DNA from: Bifidobacterium breve
GTDB lineage: Bacteria; Actinomycetota; Actinomycetes; Nanopelagicales; Nanopelagicaceae
Direction: 5' to 3'
NCBI GenBank assembly: GCA_945866155.1
Contig: CAMBGL010000006.1
Coordinates: forward strand, 1 to 22,864
Length of the DNA stretch: 22,864 nt
Under the pieces are notes generated by a model. That model saw nothing but the letters and a program-made list of their open reading frames with translations, was not told the DNA's origin and made no database searches. The translations under genes were made by a program, and so were the position numbers. Below are positions 7,158-16,467 of the stretch, piece by piece (the stretch's first letter is position 1; the number at the start of each line of letters is the position of its first letter).

Positions 7158-9244
7158 GGCGCCTTCTTTACTTTAGTAGCAGGAGAAATCTTTGGAAGTT
7201 TAGTTGGTGGTTTACCCTCAGGGAACAAAGCAAGACCAGGAATTACTCTAGAACCTTTGACACCAAAAAGTGTTTCATAAATTTTGCGGACTCCAACGCC
7301 ACTAGTTGATGATCCATAACCACCCTGGCTGACCATCATGACTACTGCATATCGAGGTTTCTCACTTGGTGCATACGATGCAAACCACGATGTGTCATCT
7401 TTCTGGCTTCCGTTGAGATTTCGTCCAAAAACCTGCGCCGTTCCAGTCTTACCGCTTATCGAAATCGGAAAACCTGAGAAAGCACCCGTTCCTGTTCCCC
7501 CAGTCACCACTTCGCGAAGTGCTCCTTGTAGAAATTTTAGTGTCTGCGATGTAGCAGGAATTGTGCCAAGTTTTTCAGGAGTCATTGTCTTTACTACCGT
7601 GCCATCAGTTTTGACAATTGCTTTACCAATTAATGCCTGCCAAATAGTTCCACCATTAGCAATCGCTGAATACATTTGTGCCAATTTTAGTGGCGTGATT
7701 ACTGTATCTCCCTGACCAATTGAGAAGTTCACTGCATCTCCCGCGCGAATCTTGTCACCATCGAGACAGTTTTCGCGAGCAAGCTCTAATAGGAATGCTG
7801 TCTGCTGGCTTTTAGTGGCACGCTCTTTATAGTTGCAATAAAAATCTTTATTATTTTCATACCAATTCTTGCGCCATTGGCGATCGGCTAAACGCCCTGC
7901 AGATTCTGATGGTAGATCAACACCTGTCTTTACATTTATCTGGAATCCCCGCGCAGCGTTATAGAAATAGTCATTCAAATCTGCTTTTGGCCTCAATCCA
8001 CCATCGCGTAACCATTCATCGAATGCGATTCGATACCAAATTGTGTCGCATGAGACTGCAATCGCTTTCTTCAAAGACATTCTGCCCTGCGCCTTGCTTT
8101 CAAAGTTTTGGAAAGCACGTGTACCAACTTCTACTTGTGATGGACAGTCATATGATGCATTGAGGTCATAACCAGCATTAGCTGCTGCAACAGTAGAGAC
8201 TGCTTTGAATGTAGAAGCAGGGGCAAATAGACCTTGCAGTGCGCGAGATAGTGCCGGAACACCCGTCTTCTCGCTAAATAAATCATTTGCTTGTTTTACC
8301 GTCAATCCTTTTTCCCACAGATTAGGGTCATACGTTGGATAAGAAGCAATTGCAAGAACTCGTCCATTTCGTACATCCATGACAACTGCAGCACCAGAAT
8401 CTGCTTTGAATCCTGATCCGCGGGCTCGTCGTACAGCATCTGCTAGTGCGCTTTCAGCCGATGCTTGTAGACGAATATCCAAATTAGTTACTAAGTGATC
8501 TCCTGGCGTTGACTGTGTATTTTGGCTAACTCTCGTAATAGATTCTTTACGATCAACAATTACTGTTCTTATGCCAGGTGTTCCACGTAAGAAAGAATCG
8601 TATTGAATCTCTAGCCCAGATTTTCCAATTGATTCACTTCGAAAATACTTAGTACCCTCTGAATTAGATAAATTCTCTTCTGTCATTGGGCCGACATAAC
8701 CCAATACATGAGCGCCATTGACGCTTTCGATACCCGGATAATTTCTAATAGCAATAGGTGTTGCATCGACGCCTGGGTATTTATCCGAGTTCTCAACAAT
8801 TTGAAGTGCGATATCTGGGTCTGCCTGCTTAGTGATTGGAATTGGTTGATAACGCGAACCAGTCCAGCATCCTGCTTTCTTTCCCTTTGGTAATTCTCCA
8901 CATAGACGAGTTTCTTGAAAAATATCACTGTATTTCAAACCCAATAAGAGTGCCAACGATTTCATCACAGAAACGCCCTTATCGGGCTGCTTATCAATAG
9001 TTATTCGATCAATAGTTATTGCTAATCCAACTTTATTGAGAGCCAACGGAACGCCAGAAGAATCAACAATGAGGCCACGTGTCGCTGGATTTATTACATC
9101 GCGACTTTGAATGCTCAGTGCTGCATCTCGATACTTCGGTCCTGCAGCAATTTGCAAATAAAATAATCTGCCAAAGAGCGCCACCATAAGAGAAATTATG
9201 AGAATTTGAACTACTAACAAACTAAGGCGTGAGCGTTGATTCAT
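7154..9244 (-). CDS. mrdA: Class B penicillin-binding protein 2 (elongasome transpeptidase)
   Basis: PBP2 cross-links new peptidoglycan with RodA during elongation. The 696-residue protein has one N-terminal membrane anchor (about 6-28) and a periplasm-facing dimerisation/pedestal domain with NPATRGLIVD near 52-61. The transpeptidase domain carries all three active-site motifs: STFK (344-347, nucleophile S344), SCD (398-400, the usual SxN/SxD position) and KTG (599-601). Between them are cysteine-containing inserts (for example the loops near 115-126 and 470-493) longer than in E. coli PBP2. A basic Pro/Lys tail ends the protein. Its ATG overlaps the mreD stop (9241-9244), and its own stop overlaps the rodA start. 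The context excludes the division paralogue FtsI. Confidence 0.95.
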   Translation of the reverse strand: MNQRSRLSLLVVQILIISLMVALFGRLFYLQIAAGPKYRDAALSIQSRDVINPATRGLIVDSSGVPLALNKVGLAITIDRITIDKQPDKGVSVMKSLALLLGLKYSDIFQETRLCGELPKGKKAGCWTGSRYQPIPITKQADPDIALQIVENSDKYPGVDATPIAIRNYPGIESVNGAHVLGYVGPMTEENLSNSEGTKYFRSESIGKSGLEIQYDSFLRGTPGIRTVIVDRKESITRVSQNTQSTPGDHLVTNLDIRLQASAESALADAVRRARGSGFKADSGAAVVMDVRNGRVLAIASYPTYDPNLWEKGLTVKQANDLFSEKTGVPALSRALQGLFAPASTFKAVSTVAAANAGYDLNASYDCPSQVEVGTRAFQNFESKAQGRMSLKKAIAVSCDTIWYRIAFDEWLRDGGLRPKADLNDYFYNAARGFQINVKTGVDLPSESAGRLADRQWRKNWYENNKDFYCNYKERATKSQQTAFLLELARENCLDGDKIRAGDAVNFSIGQGDTVITPLKLAQMYSAIANGGTIWQALIGKAIVKTDGTVVKTMTPEKLGTIPATSQTLKFLQGALREVVTGGTGTGAFSGFPISISGKTGTAQVFGRNLNGSQKDDTSWFASYAPSEKPRYAVVMMVSQGGYGSSTSGVGVRKIYETLFGVKGSRVIPGLALFPEGKPPTKLPKISPATKVKKAP

Positions 9245-9762
9245 ATTCTAGAACCAGTATCAAATGTAAATGCATGTAGGCGAGAAAATATGGGAAGAGT
9301 GAAAGGGGTAATAAGTAGTGTCCAGATAGACATTCCGAAAAGGATTATCAAAATCTGAGTAAAGGAGCCGAGGTTCACGCCTAATAGCACGCCTGTGATT
9401 AGGAATGAAACTTCTGCAAGAAAAACACCTGCGACTACAAGAAAAACAATTGTAATTGGATTCCCACGAGATTTATCATCACCGAATCCTAGGAATGCAA
9501 TTCCAAAACAGATAAGGATCAAGATGAGAGTCCATTGTCCAACTGGACCTGATGAACTTGGTGAAAGGTCGATGAGAAAACCAGCACTAAATCCAGTTAT
9601 CGCACCTACCTCTGGCGTGCTCAGCGCTGACCAGACCAATGCAAATATTAGAAATATAGAGAAGCTGCCGCCTGGAAATCGAACTTGATTGATAAATGAT
9701 TCTTGAAGAGTGTAGATGGATAGAAATATAAGTCCTGAAAATGAAAGTTGGCGCGTGATCAT
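9241..9762 (-). CDS. mreD: Rod shape-determining membrane protein MreD
   Basis: MreD is a small integral membrane component of the elongasome. The 173-residue protein is almost entirely hydrophobic, with about five or six predicted membrane helices. Landmarks are a segment around PEVGAITGFSAGFLIDLSP (near 51-69), where the family has a conserved G-x-x-x-G-F-x-x-G-L-x-x-D pattern, and the typical short polar C-terminus. Sequence conservation in this family is low. The call rests on length, topology and position between mreC and mrdA, with 4-base ATGA overlaps at both ends. Confidence 0.9.
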   Translation of the reverse strand: MITRQLSFSGLIFLSIYTLQESFINQVRFPGGSFSIFLIFALVWSALSTPEVGAITGFSAGFLIDLSPSSSGPVGQWTLILILICFGIAFLGFGDDKSRGNPITIVFLVVAGVFLAEVSFLITGVLLGVNLGSFTQILIILFGMSIWTLLITPFTLPIFSRLHAFTFDTGSRI

Positions 9763-10688
9763 TTGGTTGCAGAAGGGCTAGGTGATGGCGTAACGAGAAT
9801 TGTAATTGTAGGAATTGGTGTTGGGCGAGGTTTTGCTGGAACCAATGCATCACGCGGATCCGTCTTTGGTGCCCCAACGACAACGGCTACTACACCCAGT
9901 GCTGAAAAGTTTGTATAAAACTTCACTGATGCACTCTGTGCAACAGCACCTGCAGAGTTATCCACGGCAATTACTGTTCCAACCGGTACTCCAGGAACGA
10001 ATGGACGATTGCGTTGACTTCCACGAGCAAGTAAGACATCTCCAACGGAAAGGGTTGTTTGATTATCAATGAGTTGAAGCACCGCTTTGCGTGAACCTTG
10101 ACCCGAAAGGATTCCAATCTGCTGTGTACCCGCAATTCTTACGCCAATCCTAAAAGATGGATCAGAGGCTAAAAGAATTAATGCAGAATTTGGATAAACC
10201 TCTTTTACGACTCCCACTAATCCTGCATCACAAATAACAGTCATATTTCGACGAATTCCAGAATTCGATCCTGCATCAATAGTCAGTGATTGGCTAAAAG
10301 ATTGACTAGATCCCTGTGAAATAACTTTTGCACTCAGGATTTTGAAATCTCCGGTGCCTGCAAGATCTAACATCGATTTATACTTTTTTAGTTGGGCATC
10401 AGCATTCTTGCGATTAATAAGTTTTGTGCGCAGATTGAAGTTCTCGGCACGAAGTTGCTCTAACTGATTGCGCGTGCGACCAAGGTGAGTTATATCTGAA
10501 AAGAAGTTCTTGAATGGAGTTGCAACAGTATTTCCAGCCCGTTGAAATGGTGACAAGACAGTTTGGCTACCAGAGCGCAATCCATCGAGAACCTGAACTC
10601 CGCGCAGATCTAAAGTGATGAGGAAGAGCGAGGAGACAATAAGAATAATAAGAAGTAGGCGCGAGCGATTGCCTCCGCCATAACGCAT
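9759..10688 (-). CDS. mreC: Rod shape-determining protein MreC
   Basis: MreC is a bitopic membrane protein that forms filaments outside the membrane and activates the PBP2-RodA pair. Of 309 residues, about 10-28 form the single membrane helix. About 68-110 form a coiled coil (NQLEQLRAENFNLRTKL), and about 115-275 form the paired beta-barrel domain with GLVGVV, SALILLASDPSFRIGVR, GSRKAVLQLI and VGDVLLARG. The tail of about 35 residues is rich in Pro, Thr and Ser (PTPIPT, PSPSPS) and probably unstructured, possibly spanning or touching the wall. The start is ATG 10 bases after the mreB stop. The AGGA used for initiation overlaps the mreB stop codon. Confidence 0.95.
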   Translation of the reverse strand: MRYGGGNRSRLLLIILIVSSLFLITLDLRGVQVLDGLRSGSQTVLSPFQRAGNTVATPFKNFFSDITHLGRTRNQLEQLRAENFNLRTKLINRKNADAQLKKYKSMLDLAGTGDFKILSAKVISQGSSQSFSQSLTIDAGSNSGIRRNMTVICDAGLVGVVKEVYPNSALILLASDPSFRIGVRIAGTQQIGILSGQGSRKAVLQLIDNQTTLSVGDVLLARGSQRNRPFVPGVPVGTVIAVDNSAGAVAQSASVKFYTNFSALGVVAVVVGAPKTDPRDALVPAKPRPTPIPTITILVTPSPSPSATK

Positions 10689-10698
10689 CTCTTATTTC

Positions 10699-11730
10699 CT
10701 ATCGACGTGGTTCGGAGATCAAGACCTTCTCTAAAGCCTCAAACTCTTCAATACATTTTCCAGAACCTTCAACGACTGCATCGAGTGGACGATCTGCAAT
10801 ATGAATTGGCATACCTGTCTCTTTACGCAAGCGCTCATCGAGTCCCTTGAGAAGTGCGCCGCCACCGGTTAGAACAATTCCGCGATCCATAAGATCACTT
10901 GCTAACTCTGGTGGAGTCTTATCGAGTGTGCTCTTCACGGCATTGACGATTGCATTTACTGGCTCTTCAAGTGCTTTACGAATCTCTGCAGCAGATACAA
11001 CAATTGTCTTTGGTAGACCAGTTGCTAAATCGCGACCACGAATCTCTGCATCATTTTCACCTTGAAGTGGATAAGCGGAACCAATAGCCATCTTGATCTC
11101 TTCTGCTGTGCGCTCTCCCAAAAGTAGTGAGAATTCGCGCTTTACCCAGTTGATAATGGCTTGATCTAGCTCATCACCACCAACACGAATAGATAGCGCT
11201 GTAACAATTCCACCAAGTGAAATAACAGCAACTTCAGTAGTTCCGCCACCAATATCTACAACCATATTTCCTGTTGGCTCATGAATTGGCAGCCCAGCAC
11301 CAATTGCTGCTGCCATTGGCTCTTCAATGATGTAAACCTTGCGTGCACCAGCTGCATATCCAGCATCTTTTACTGCGCGCTGTTCAACACCTGTAATACC
11401 TGATGGAACGCAGACAACGATACGTGGCTTTGCAAGATAACGACGACGATGGACTTTTTGAATGAAGTAACGAAGCATGCGCTCTGTTGTATCAAAGTCA
11501 GCAATAACTCCATCTTTGAGTGGTCGAATAGCAACAATGTTTCCAGGGGTACGGCCAATCATTTTCTTAGCTTCAAGACCAACGGCGAGGATTCCACCAG
11601 TATCTTGATTGACTGCAACAACACTTGGCTCGTTGAGAACAATGCCACGTCCACGTACATAGACCAAGGTATTTGCAGTGCCTAGGTCAACGGCCATGTC
11701 ACGGCCAATAAAGGACATCTTGTTACTCAT
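10699..11730 (-). CDS. mreB: Rod shape-determining actin homologue MreB
   Basis: MreB forms membrane-bound actin-like filaments that orient the elongasome. The 343 residues match the family end to end: phosphate-1 loop AVDLGTANT (13-21), NEPSVVAV, KPLKDGVIADF-type segment near 70, VVDIGGGTTEVAVISLGG (phosphate 2), ERTAEEIKMAIG, and LTGGGALLKGLDE near the C-terminus. The first ATG is chosen because AGGGG lies 6 bases upstream. The internal Met at residue 5 would place it too far away. It begins 24 bases after ndk and is the first gene of a complete mreBCD-mrdA-rodA cluster. Presence of MreB suggests lateral-wall growth rather than the pole-only growth of mreB-less actinobacteria. Confidence 0.98.
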   Translation of the reverse strand: MSNKMSFIGRDMAVDLGTANTLVYVRGRGIVLNEPSVVAVNQDTGGILAVGLEAKKMIGRTPGNIVAIRPLKDGVIADFDTTERMLRYFIQKVHRRRYLAKPRIVVCVPSGITGVEQRAVKDAGYAAGARKVYIIEEPMAAAIGAGLPIHEPTGNMVVDIGGGTTEVAVISLGGIVTALSIRVGGDELDQAIINWVKREFSLLLGERTAEEIKMAIGSAYPLQGENDAEIRGRDLATGLPKTIVVSAAEIRKALEEPVNAIVNAVKSTLDKTPPELASDLMDRGIVLTGGGALLKGLDERLRKETGMPIHIADRPLDAVVEGSGKCIEEFEALEKVLISEPRR

Positions 11731-11754
11731 TTGTTTCCCCTTGTGTTATTCGTG

Positions 11755-12177
11755 TTAGTTCGTTGGAAAAAAGATAGAAATTTCGCGAGCTGCGGATTCA
11801 GGTGAATCAGATCCATGAACAATATTTTGCACAACTTTTGTTCCTTGATCGCGAGCTAGATCTCCACGAATTGTTCCTGGCGCTGCAACTGTTGGATCAG
11901 TTACACCTGCGAGTGAGCGAAAACCTTCGATGACTCGATTTCCAGTTGCAACAATTGCAACAATTGGTCCAGACATCATGAACTCAACGAGTGGTTCATA
12001 AAAAGGTTTTCCTGCATGTTCTGCATAATGCTTTTCAAGTAAAGCGCGATCTGCATTGAGCATGCGAAGTGCTTCAATTGAATAACCTTTTGATTCAATA
12101 CGCGAAATAACTTCACCAGTTAGCCCACGACGTACACCGTCAGGCTTGACCAGAATTAATGTTTTTTCGGCGCTCAT
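11755..12177 (-). CDS. ndk: Nucleoside diphosphate kinase
   Basis: NDK transfers the gamma phosphate of ATP to other nucleoside diphosphates through a phospho-histidine. The 140-residue length is usual. Family features are TLILVKPDGVRRGL at the N-terminus, KPFYEPLVEFMMSGP, GTIRGDLA and the active-site NIVHGSDS with H121 as the phosphorylated residue. The start ATG has no recognisable purine-rich ribosome-binding site. The bases before it read CACCTTCT. Translation may therefore rely on ribosomes finishing the DUF4233 gene 14 bases upstream. It sits between folC-DUF4233 and mreB. Confidence 0.98.
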   Translation of the reverse strand: MSAEKTLILVKPDGVRRGLTGEVISRIESKGYSIEALRMLNADRALLEKHYAEHAGKPFYEPLVEFMMSGPIVAIVATGNRVIEGFRSLAGVTDPTVAAPGTIRGDLARDQGTKVVQNIVHGSDSPESAAREISIFFPTN

Positions 12178-12191
12178 AGAAGGTGAGTCTA

Positions 12192-12527
12192 TTAGGCATC
12201 TGGAGGACGTGTCGCCAGCAGGCTGGCCCGTATCGCCTCACCCTTGCGCCCCACAAGAATCGCCGCAATCCATAACCCCACAAAAAGGGTGCCAACTATA
12301 AAGAAGGCTGGGAGGACAAAGCCAAAGGCAAGCATGGCAATTTGAAGAGCAGATGCAAAAATCCATCCACCTTTAGATTTCAAAAGGCCTGCGCTAAGAA
12401 TTAGCAAGATTGCAATGGATGCACCATAAATAATTGCACCACTGGAATGATTTTTCATGGCGAGTAAAAGTGCAAAACCAAGGGTGAAACTCTCCATTAC
12501 TAAGACTGCTGATGCCAACATTCTCAT
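12192..12527 (-). CDS. DUF4233 family small membrane protein
   Basis: This is a small integral membrane protein of 111 residues with about four hydrophobic helices (near 5-23, 30-50, 54-72 and 74-93) and a basic-polar C-terminus (GRKGEAIRASLL). The N-terminal helix contains a single Glu (MRMLASAVLVMESF). This wording and the position right after folC match the actinobacterial DUF4233 family. Its function is not known to me. Its ATG overlaps the folC stop by 4 bases (12524-12527), so expression is coupled to folC. Whether it has any role in folate metabolism is unproven and rests only on conserved linkage. Confidence 0.85.
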   Translation of the reverse strand: MRMLASAVLVMESFTLGFALLLAMKNHSSGAIIYGASIAILLILSAGLLKSKGGWIFASALQIAMLAFGFVLPAFFIVGTLFVGLWIAAILVGRKGEAIRASLLATRPPDA

Positions 12528-13870
12528 GATTGGAACTTCTTTCGAAGATAAGTCCGCGATTCGCCCACCGTTACGACAGAGCCCGCAACGACTACACCAA
12601 CAGATTCATCGCTGAGAGGTCGCTTTGCTTTTTCGACTGCACGATCAAGTGCGGCGCCAAGGGATGCAACTGGAAAGACTCGGTCATTACCAAAAATTGA
12701 AACTGCAACTTTTTCAAGTTCGTCAACCGGCATCGCCCGCGGTGATGAACTTTGAGTCACGATAACGGAATTAAGAATCGGTTCGAGCTCTTTCAAAACC
12801 CCTGCGGCATCTTTATCTCCAAAAATGGCGACAACACCAATTACCTCGTCAAAGGTAAATTCACTCTCGAGTGTCTCTGCCAGTGCTCTGGCGCCATGTG
12901 GATTATGAGCTGCATCAAGAATGAGCGTTGGGTCGCGATGCACAATTTCACATCGCCCCGGAGATGTAACTGCTGCAAATCCAGCGCGCACTGATTCAAT
13001 ATCTAATGGCTGGTCACCAAAAAATGCTTCGACTGCAACTAGTGCTGAGGCGGCATTGAGCGCTTGATGCTTTCCGTGAAGTGGGATGAAAATATCTTCA
13101 TATTTGTCATTGATTCCTCTTACGCTTATCAATTGACCGCCAATAGCAATTGCACGTGAGAGAAGTTCGTACTCAATACCTTCTCGAGCAATATCGGCGC
13201 CAACTTCGGCTGCGCGGCGCAATAACTCAACTGCAGCCTCAGGTTGCTGTTGGGCAAGAACAACAAAGCCACCTTCTTTGATAACGCCAGCTTTTGTCGC
13301 TGCAATTTCTGTGAGCGTATTTCCTAAATATTCCATGTGGTCATAATCAATGGGCATTACAACGCTGACATCAGCATCAATGACATTCGTTGCATCCCAG
13401 GTGCCACCCATACCTACTTCAATAACTCCGACATCAATTGGGTGTTCAGCAAAGGCAACAAAGGCAAGTGCTGTAATCGCTTCAAAGAAAGAGATGGGGT
13501 TATCAAATTTTTCATCCATCAAATCTAAATATGCGGCAATGTCGTTATAAGCAAAGATAATCTCTTTGGGACCAATTGATTGGCCGTTTATTGCAATTCG
13601 CTCTAAATAACTCTCTAGGTGTGGGCTTGTAAAGCGACCAGTTCTCATTCCTGTTGCGAAGAGAAGCGAATCAATCATGCGCGTAGTAGATGTTTTTCCA
13701 TTTGTGCCTGCAACGTGAATTGTTGGATAAGTAAGTTGAGGTGAACCCAAAATATCCATGAGTGCAGAGATTCGCTCCAAAGTTGGGGCAATGCGTGTTT
13801 CTGGCCAGCGAGCTAAGAGCGCCTCTTCGATTGCATCAACTCGTGCTTGATCATCAGCAGAAATCATCAT
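12524..13870 (-). CDS. folC: Folylpolyglutamate synthase / dihydrofolate synthase
   Basis: FolC adds glutamate to folates, and in many bacteria also makes dihydrofolate from dihydropteroate. The 448 residues show the Mur-ligase-like ATP domain: P-loop VAGTNGKTST (53-62), RTGRFTSPHL (76-85), SFFEAITALAF, VEVGMGGTWDATNVI, and later GRCEIV with LDAAHNPHGA in the C-terminal domain. Sequence alone does not show whether both activities are present. The start is the ATG at 13870 in a 4-base overlap with the valS stop. A second ATG follows directly, so the product could be one residue shorter. The valS-folC-DUF4233-ndk order is typical of Actinobacteria. Confidence 0.95.
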   Translation of the reverse strand: MMISADDQARVDAIEEALLARWPETRIAPTLERISALMDILGSPQLTYPTIHVAGTNGKTSTTRMIDSLLFATGMRTGRFTSPHLESYLERIAINGQSIGPKEIIFAYNDIAAYLDLMDEKFDNPISFFEAITALAFVAFAEHPIDVGVIEVGMGGTWDATNVIDADVSVVMPIDYDHMEYLGNTLTEIAATKAGVIKEGGFVVLAQQQPEAAVELLRRAAEVGADIAREGIEYELLSRAIAIGGQLISVRGINDKYEDIFIPLHGKHQALNAASALVAVEAFFGDQPLDIESVRAGFAAVTSPGRCEIVHRDPTLILDAAHNPHGARALAETLESEFTFDEVIGVVAIFGDKDAAGVLKELEPILNSVIVTQSSSPRAMPVDELEKVAVSIFGNDRVFPVASLGAALDRAVEKAKRPLSDESVGVVVAGSVVTVGESRTYLRKKFQS

Positions 13871-16452
13871 GACTGTGGCAGCGCAGCAAGTTGTGCGCTG
13901 ATTCTTTCAATATCCGCACTCGTTGTAACTAGTCGTTCTTTGATTTCAACGACAACGTTCTCTGGTGCTTTTGCCATAAAGCCCTCGTTAGAGAGTTTTA
14001 CTTGGGCCGTCTGTAAATCCTTTTGCGCAGTTGCTAAATCTTTTGTAAGGCGTGCTCGTTCTGCCCCAATATCAATTGTCCCAGTGAGGTCGAGTTCAAC
14101 TTTGACTAAACCAATTTCAAAACTAGCACTCGCTGTGAAATCAACGCTTTCCATCTTCAACACAAAGGCCATAGCTGGAGCGTATTGTGCAATATCAGTC
14201 GGTGCTATGAATCGACCAGGAACTTTCTGCGTTGTCTTGATTCCTTGATCATTTCTAAATCTACGAACTTCTGTAATTATTGTTTGTAGCTCTGTAACTA
14301 ATTTCTCTGACTTCTTATCTATGTGTGCGGCATCGGCTACTGGCCACTGTGAGATTACGAGTGATTCTCCCCCAGTAAATGAAGTCCAGAGCTCTTCAGT
14401 AATGAAAGGCATAACTGGGTGCATTAACTTGAGTAATTGATCGAGAACATGGCCAAGGACTCGCTTAGTCGCTTCGCTATTTCCAGATGCGAATGTCTCC
14501 TTTGAAAGTTCTAAGTACCAATCGCAGAGGTCATCCCATGCAAAGTGGTAAATCACATCGCAGGCTCGAGCAAACTCATAGTTTTCAAGAAGTTGGTCAA
14601 CCTCAGAAATCGTTTCTGAAAGTCTGCTCAATATCCACTTATCTACCGCATTGAGTGAATCTAATGCTGGAAGTTCGCCATCAACATTTGCACCATTGAT
14701 AATTGCAAAACGTGTTGCATTCCAAAGCTTTGTCGCAAAGTTGCGAGATGCGCCAACCCATTCCTCTGCCAGCGCTTGATCGGTTCCTGGGTTTGCCTTT
14801 TGAGCAAGTGCGAAGCGCAGCGCATCAGCGCCATAGCGATCCATAAATTCAAGTGGATCAATTGTGTTTCCACGACTCTTACTCATCTTTTTACCGAAGC
14901 GATCGCGTACTAATCCGTGCAGTGCAATGACAGGGAATGGTGCAACGCCATCCATTGCAAAAATTCCCATCATCATCATGCGCGCGACCCAGAAGAACAA
15001 AATGTCATAACCGGTAACTAGAACACTGGTTGGATAAAACTTCATTACATCGGCAGTAATTTCTGGCCAACCAAGAGTTGAGAATGGCCATAGCGCTGAT
15101 GAGAACCATGTATCTAATACATCAGGATCTTGTACGTATCCTGCGGGTGCTTTCTCATCTGGACCCAAAACTAATACTTCACCATTTGGTCCATACCAAA
15201 CAGGAATTTGATGTCCCCACCACAATTGGCGAGAGATACACCAGTCGTGCATATTGTCGACCCAATCGAAATAACGAGGTTCTAATTCTTTTGGTTCGAT
15301 CTTTACTCGTCCTTCGCGAACTGCATCTCCTGCAGCCTTAGCGAGTGGGGCAACGCGAACAAACCATTGCATCGACAAACGTGGTTCAACAGTTGTGTCG
15401 CAGCGAGAACAATGTCCAACTGAGTGAAGATATGGACGTTTTTCTGAAACAACACGACCCTGTGCTTTGAGCTCTTCTACAACTGCTTTTCTGGCATCAA
15501 AGCGATCCATGCCATCGAATTGAGTTCCAGAGTTAGCCATAACTCCGTGCTCATTCATGATGATTGGCATATCAATTCCGTGACGCGTTGCCATTTCAAA
15601 GTCGTTTGGATCATGTGCTCCAGTTACCTTTACAGCCCCTGTTCCAAAGTCTGGGTCTACTAATTCATCAGCGATGATTGGAATCATTCGATTAGCTAGC
15701 GGGAGTAAAACTTGCGTGCCAACCATGTGCTTATAACGAGGGTCATCAGGGTGAACAGCTACTGCCCCATCGCCAAGCATTGTTTCGGGGCGCGTAGTTG
15801 CAACAGTTATTTGTTGATCACCATCGCCATAGCGAACAGATACAAATTCGCCTTCAACATCTAAATGCTCGACTTCAATATCTGAAAGAGCTGTCAAGCA
15901 ACGAGTACACCAGTTGATGATTCTCTCTGCGCGATAAATAAGGTCTGCGTCATAGAGCTTCTTGAAAATTGTTGGCACAGCTTTGATTCCATTTGCATCC
16001 ATCGTGAATGCTTCACGGCTCCAGTCAACGCTTTCGCCTAGACGTCGCATCTGTCCAAGAATTACGCCACCAGATTCAGCTTTCCATTCCCAAACTTTCT
16101 TTACAAACTCTTCACGTCCTAAATCATGACGAGACTTTCCTTGCGCCGCTAATTGTTTTTCAACAACATTTTGAGTGGCAATTCCAGCATGGTCCATTCC
16201 TGGTAACCAGAGCGTTTCAAAACCCTTCATTCGCTTCATACGAATGAGCACATCTTGTAGCGTGTGATCGAGTGCGTGACCAATATGCAAACTGCCAGTT
16301 ACATTGGGAGGCGGAATAACAATTGTGTAAGGCTCTTTGTCAGAAGTGTTATCGGCGGTGAAATAACCAGCCTTAATCCACTTTTCATATAACGGTGACT
16401 CAATGTCGGCCGGTGAAAAGGTCGACGCGAGTTCGCGCTTGTTCTGACTCAT
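13867..16452 (-). CDS. valS: Valyl-tRNA synthetase
   Basis: ValRS charges tRNA-Val and hydrolyses mischarged Thr-tRNA. The 861-residue class I enzyme has PPPNVTGSLHIGHA with HIGH at 56-59. The CP1 editing domain is at about 190-345 and includes TTRPETMLGD (219-228). A Cys pair occurs near 181-185 (WCTRC) and another at 348-351 (CSRC). KMSKS is at 522-526. The anticodon-binding helical domain follows, and the C-terminal coiled-coil arm (about 795-861, rich in Lys, Ala and Glu) is characteristic of ValRS. It begins 15 bases after the clpX stop. There is no clear ribosome-binding site in those bases, so coupling to clpX translation is likely. Confidence 0.98.
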   Translation of the reverse strand: MSQNKRELASTFSPADIESPLYEKWIKAGYFTADNTSDKEPYTIVIPPPNVTGSLHIGHALDHTLQDVLIRMKRMKGFETLWLPGMDHAGIATQNVVEKQLAAQGKSRHDLGREEFVKKVWEWKAESGGVILGQMRRLGESVDWSREAFTMDANGIKAVPTIFKKLYDADLIYRAERIINWCTRCLTALSDIEVEHLDVEGEFVSVRYGDGDQQITVATTRPETMLGDGAVAVHPDDPRYKHMVGTQVLLPLANRMIPIIADELVDPDFGTGAVKVTGAHDPNDFEMATRHGIDMPIIMNEHGVMANSGTQFDGMDRFDARKAVVEELKAQGRVVSEKRPYLHSVGHCSRCDTTVEPRLSMQWFVRVAPLAKAAGDAVREGRVKIEPKELEPRYFDWVDNMHDWCISRQLWWGHQIPVWYGPNGEVLVLGPDEKAPAGYVQDPDVLDTWFSSALWPFSTLGWPEITADVMKFYPTSVLVTGYDILFFWVARMMMMGIFAMDGVAPFPVIALHGLVRDRFGKKMSKSRGNTIDPLEFMDRYGADALRFALAQKANPGTDQALAEEWVGASRNFATKLWNATRFAIINGANVDGELPALDSLNAVDKWILSRLSETISEVDQLLENYEFARACDVIYHFAWDDLCDWYLELSKETFASGNSEATKRVLGHVLDQLLKLMHPVMPFITEELWTSFTGGESLVISQWPVADAAHIDKKSEKLVTELQTIITEVRRFRNDQGIKTTQKVPGRFIAPTDIAQYAPAMAFVLKMESVDFTASASFEIGLVKVELDLTGTIDIGAERARLTKDLATAQKDLQTAQVKLSNEGFMAKAPENVVVEIKERLVTTSADIERISAQLAALPQS

Positions 16453-16467
16453 AGCAAGCAGTCTAGA

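Noticed and set aside
7154..9244. PBP2 as a degenerate enzyme because the second motif is SCD rather than SxN
   Set aside because: SxD is found at this position in active class B penicillin-binding proteins, and STFK and KTG are intact.
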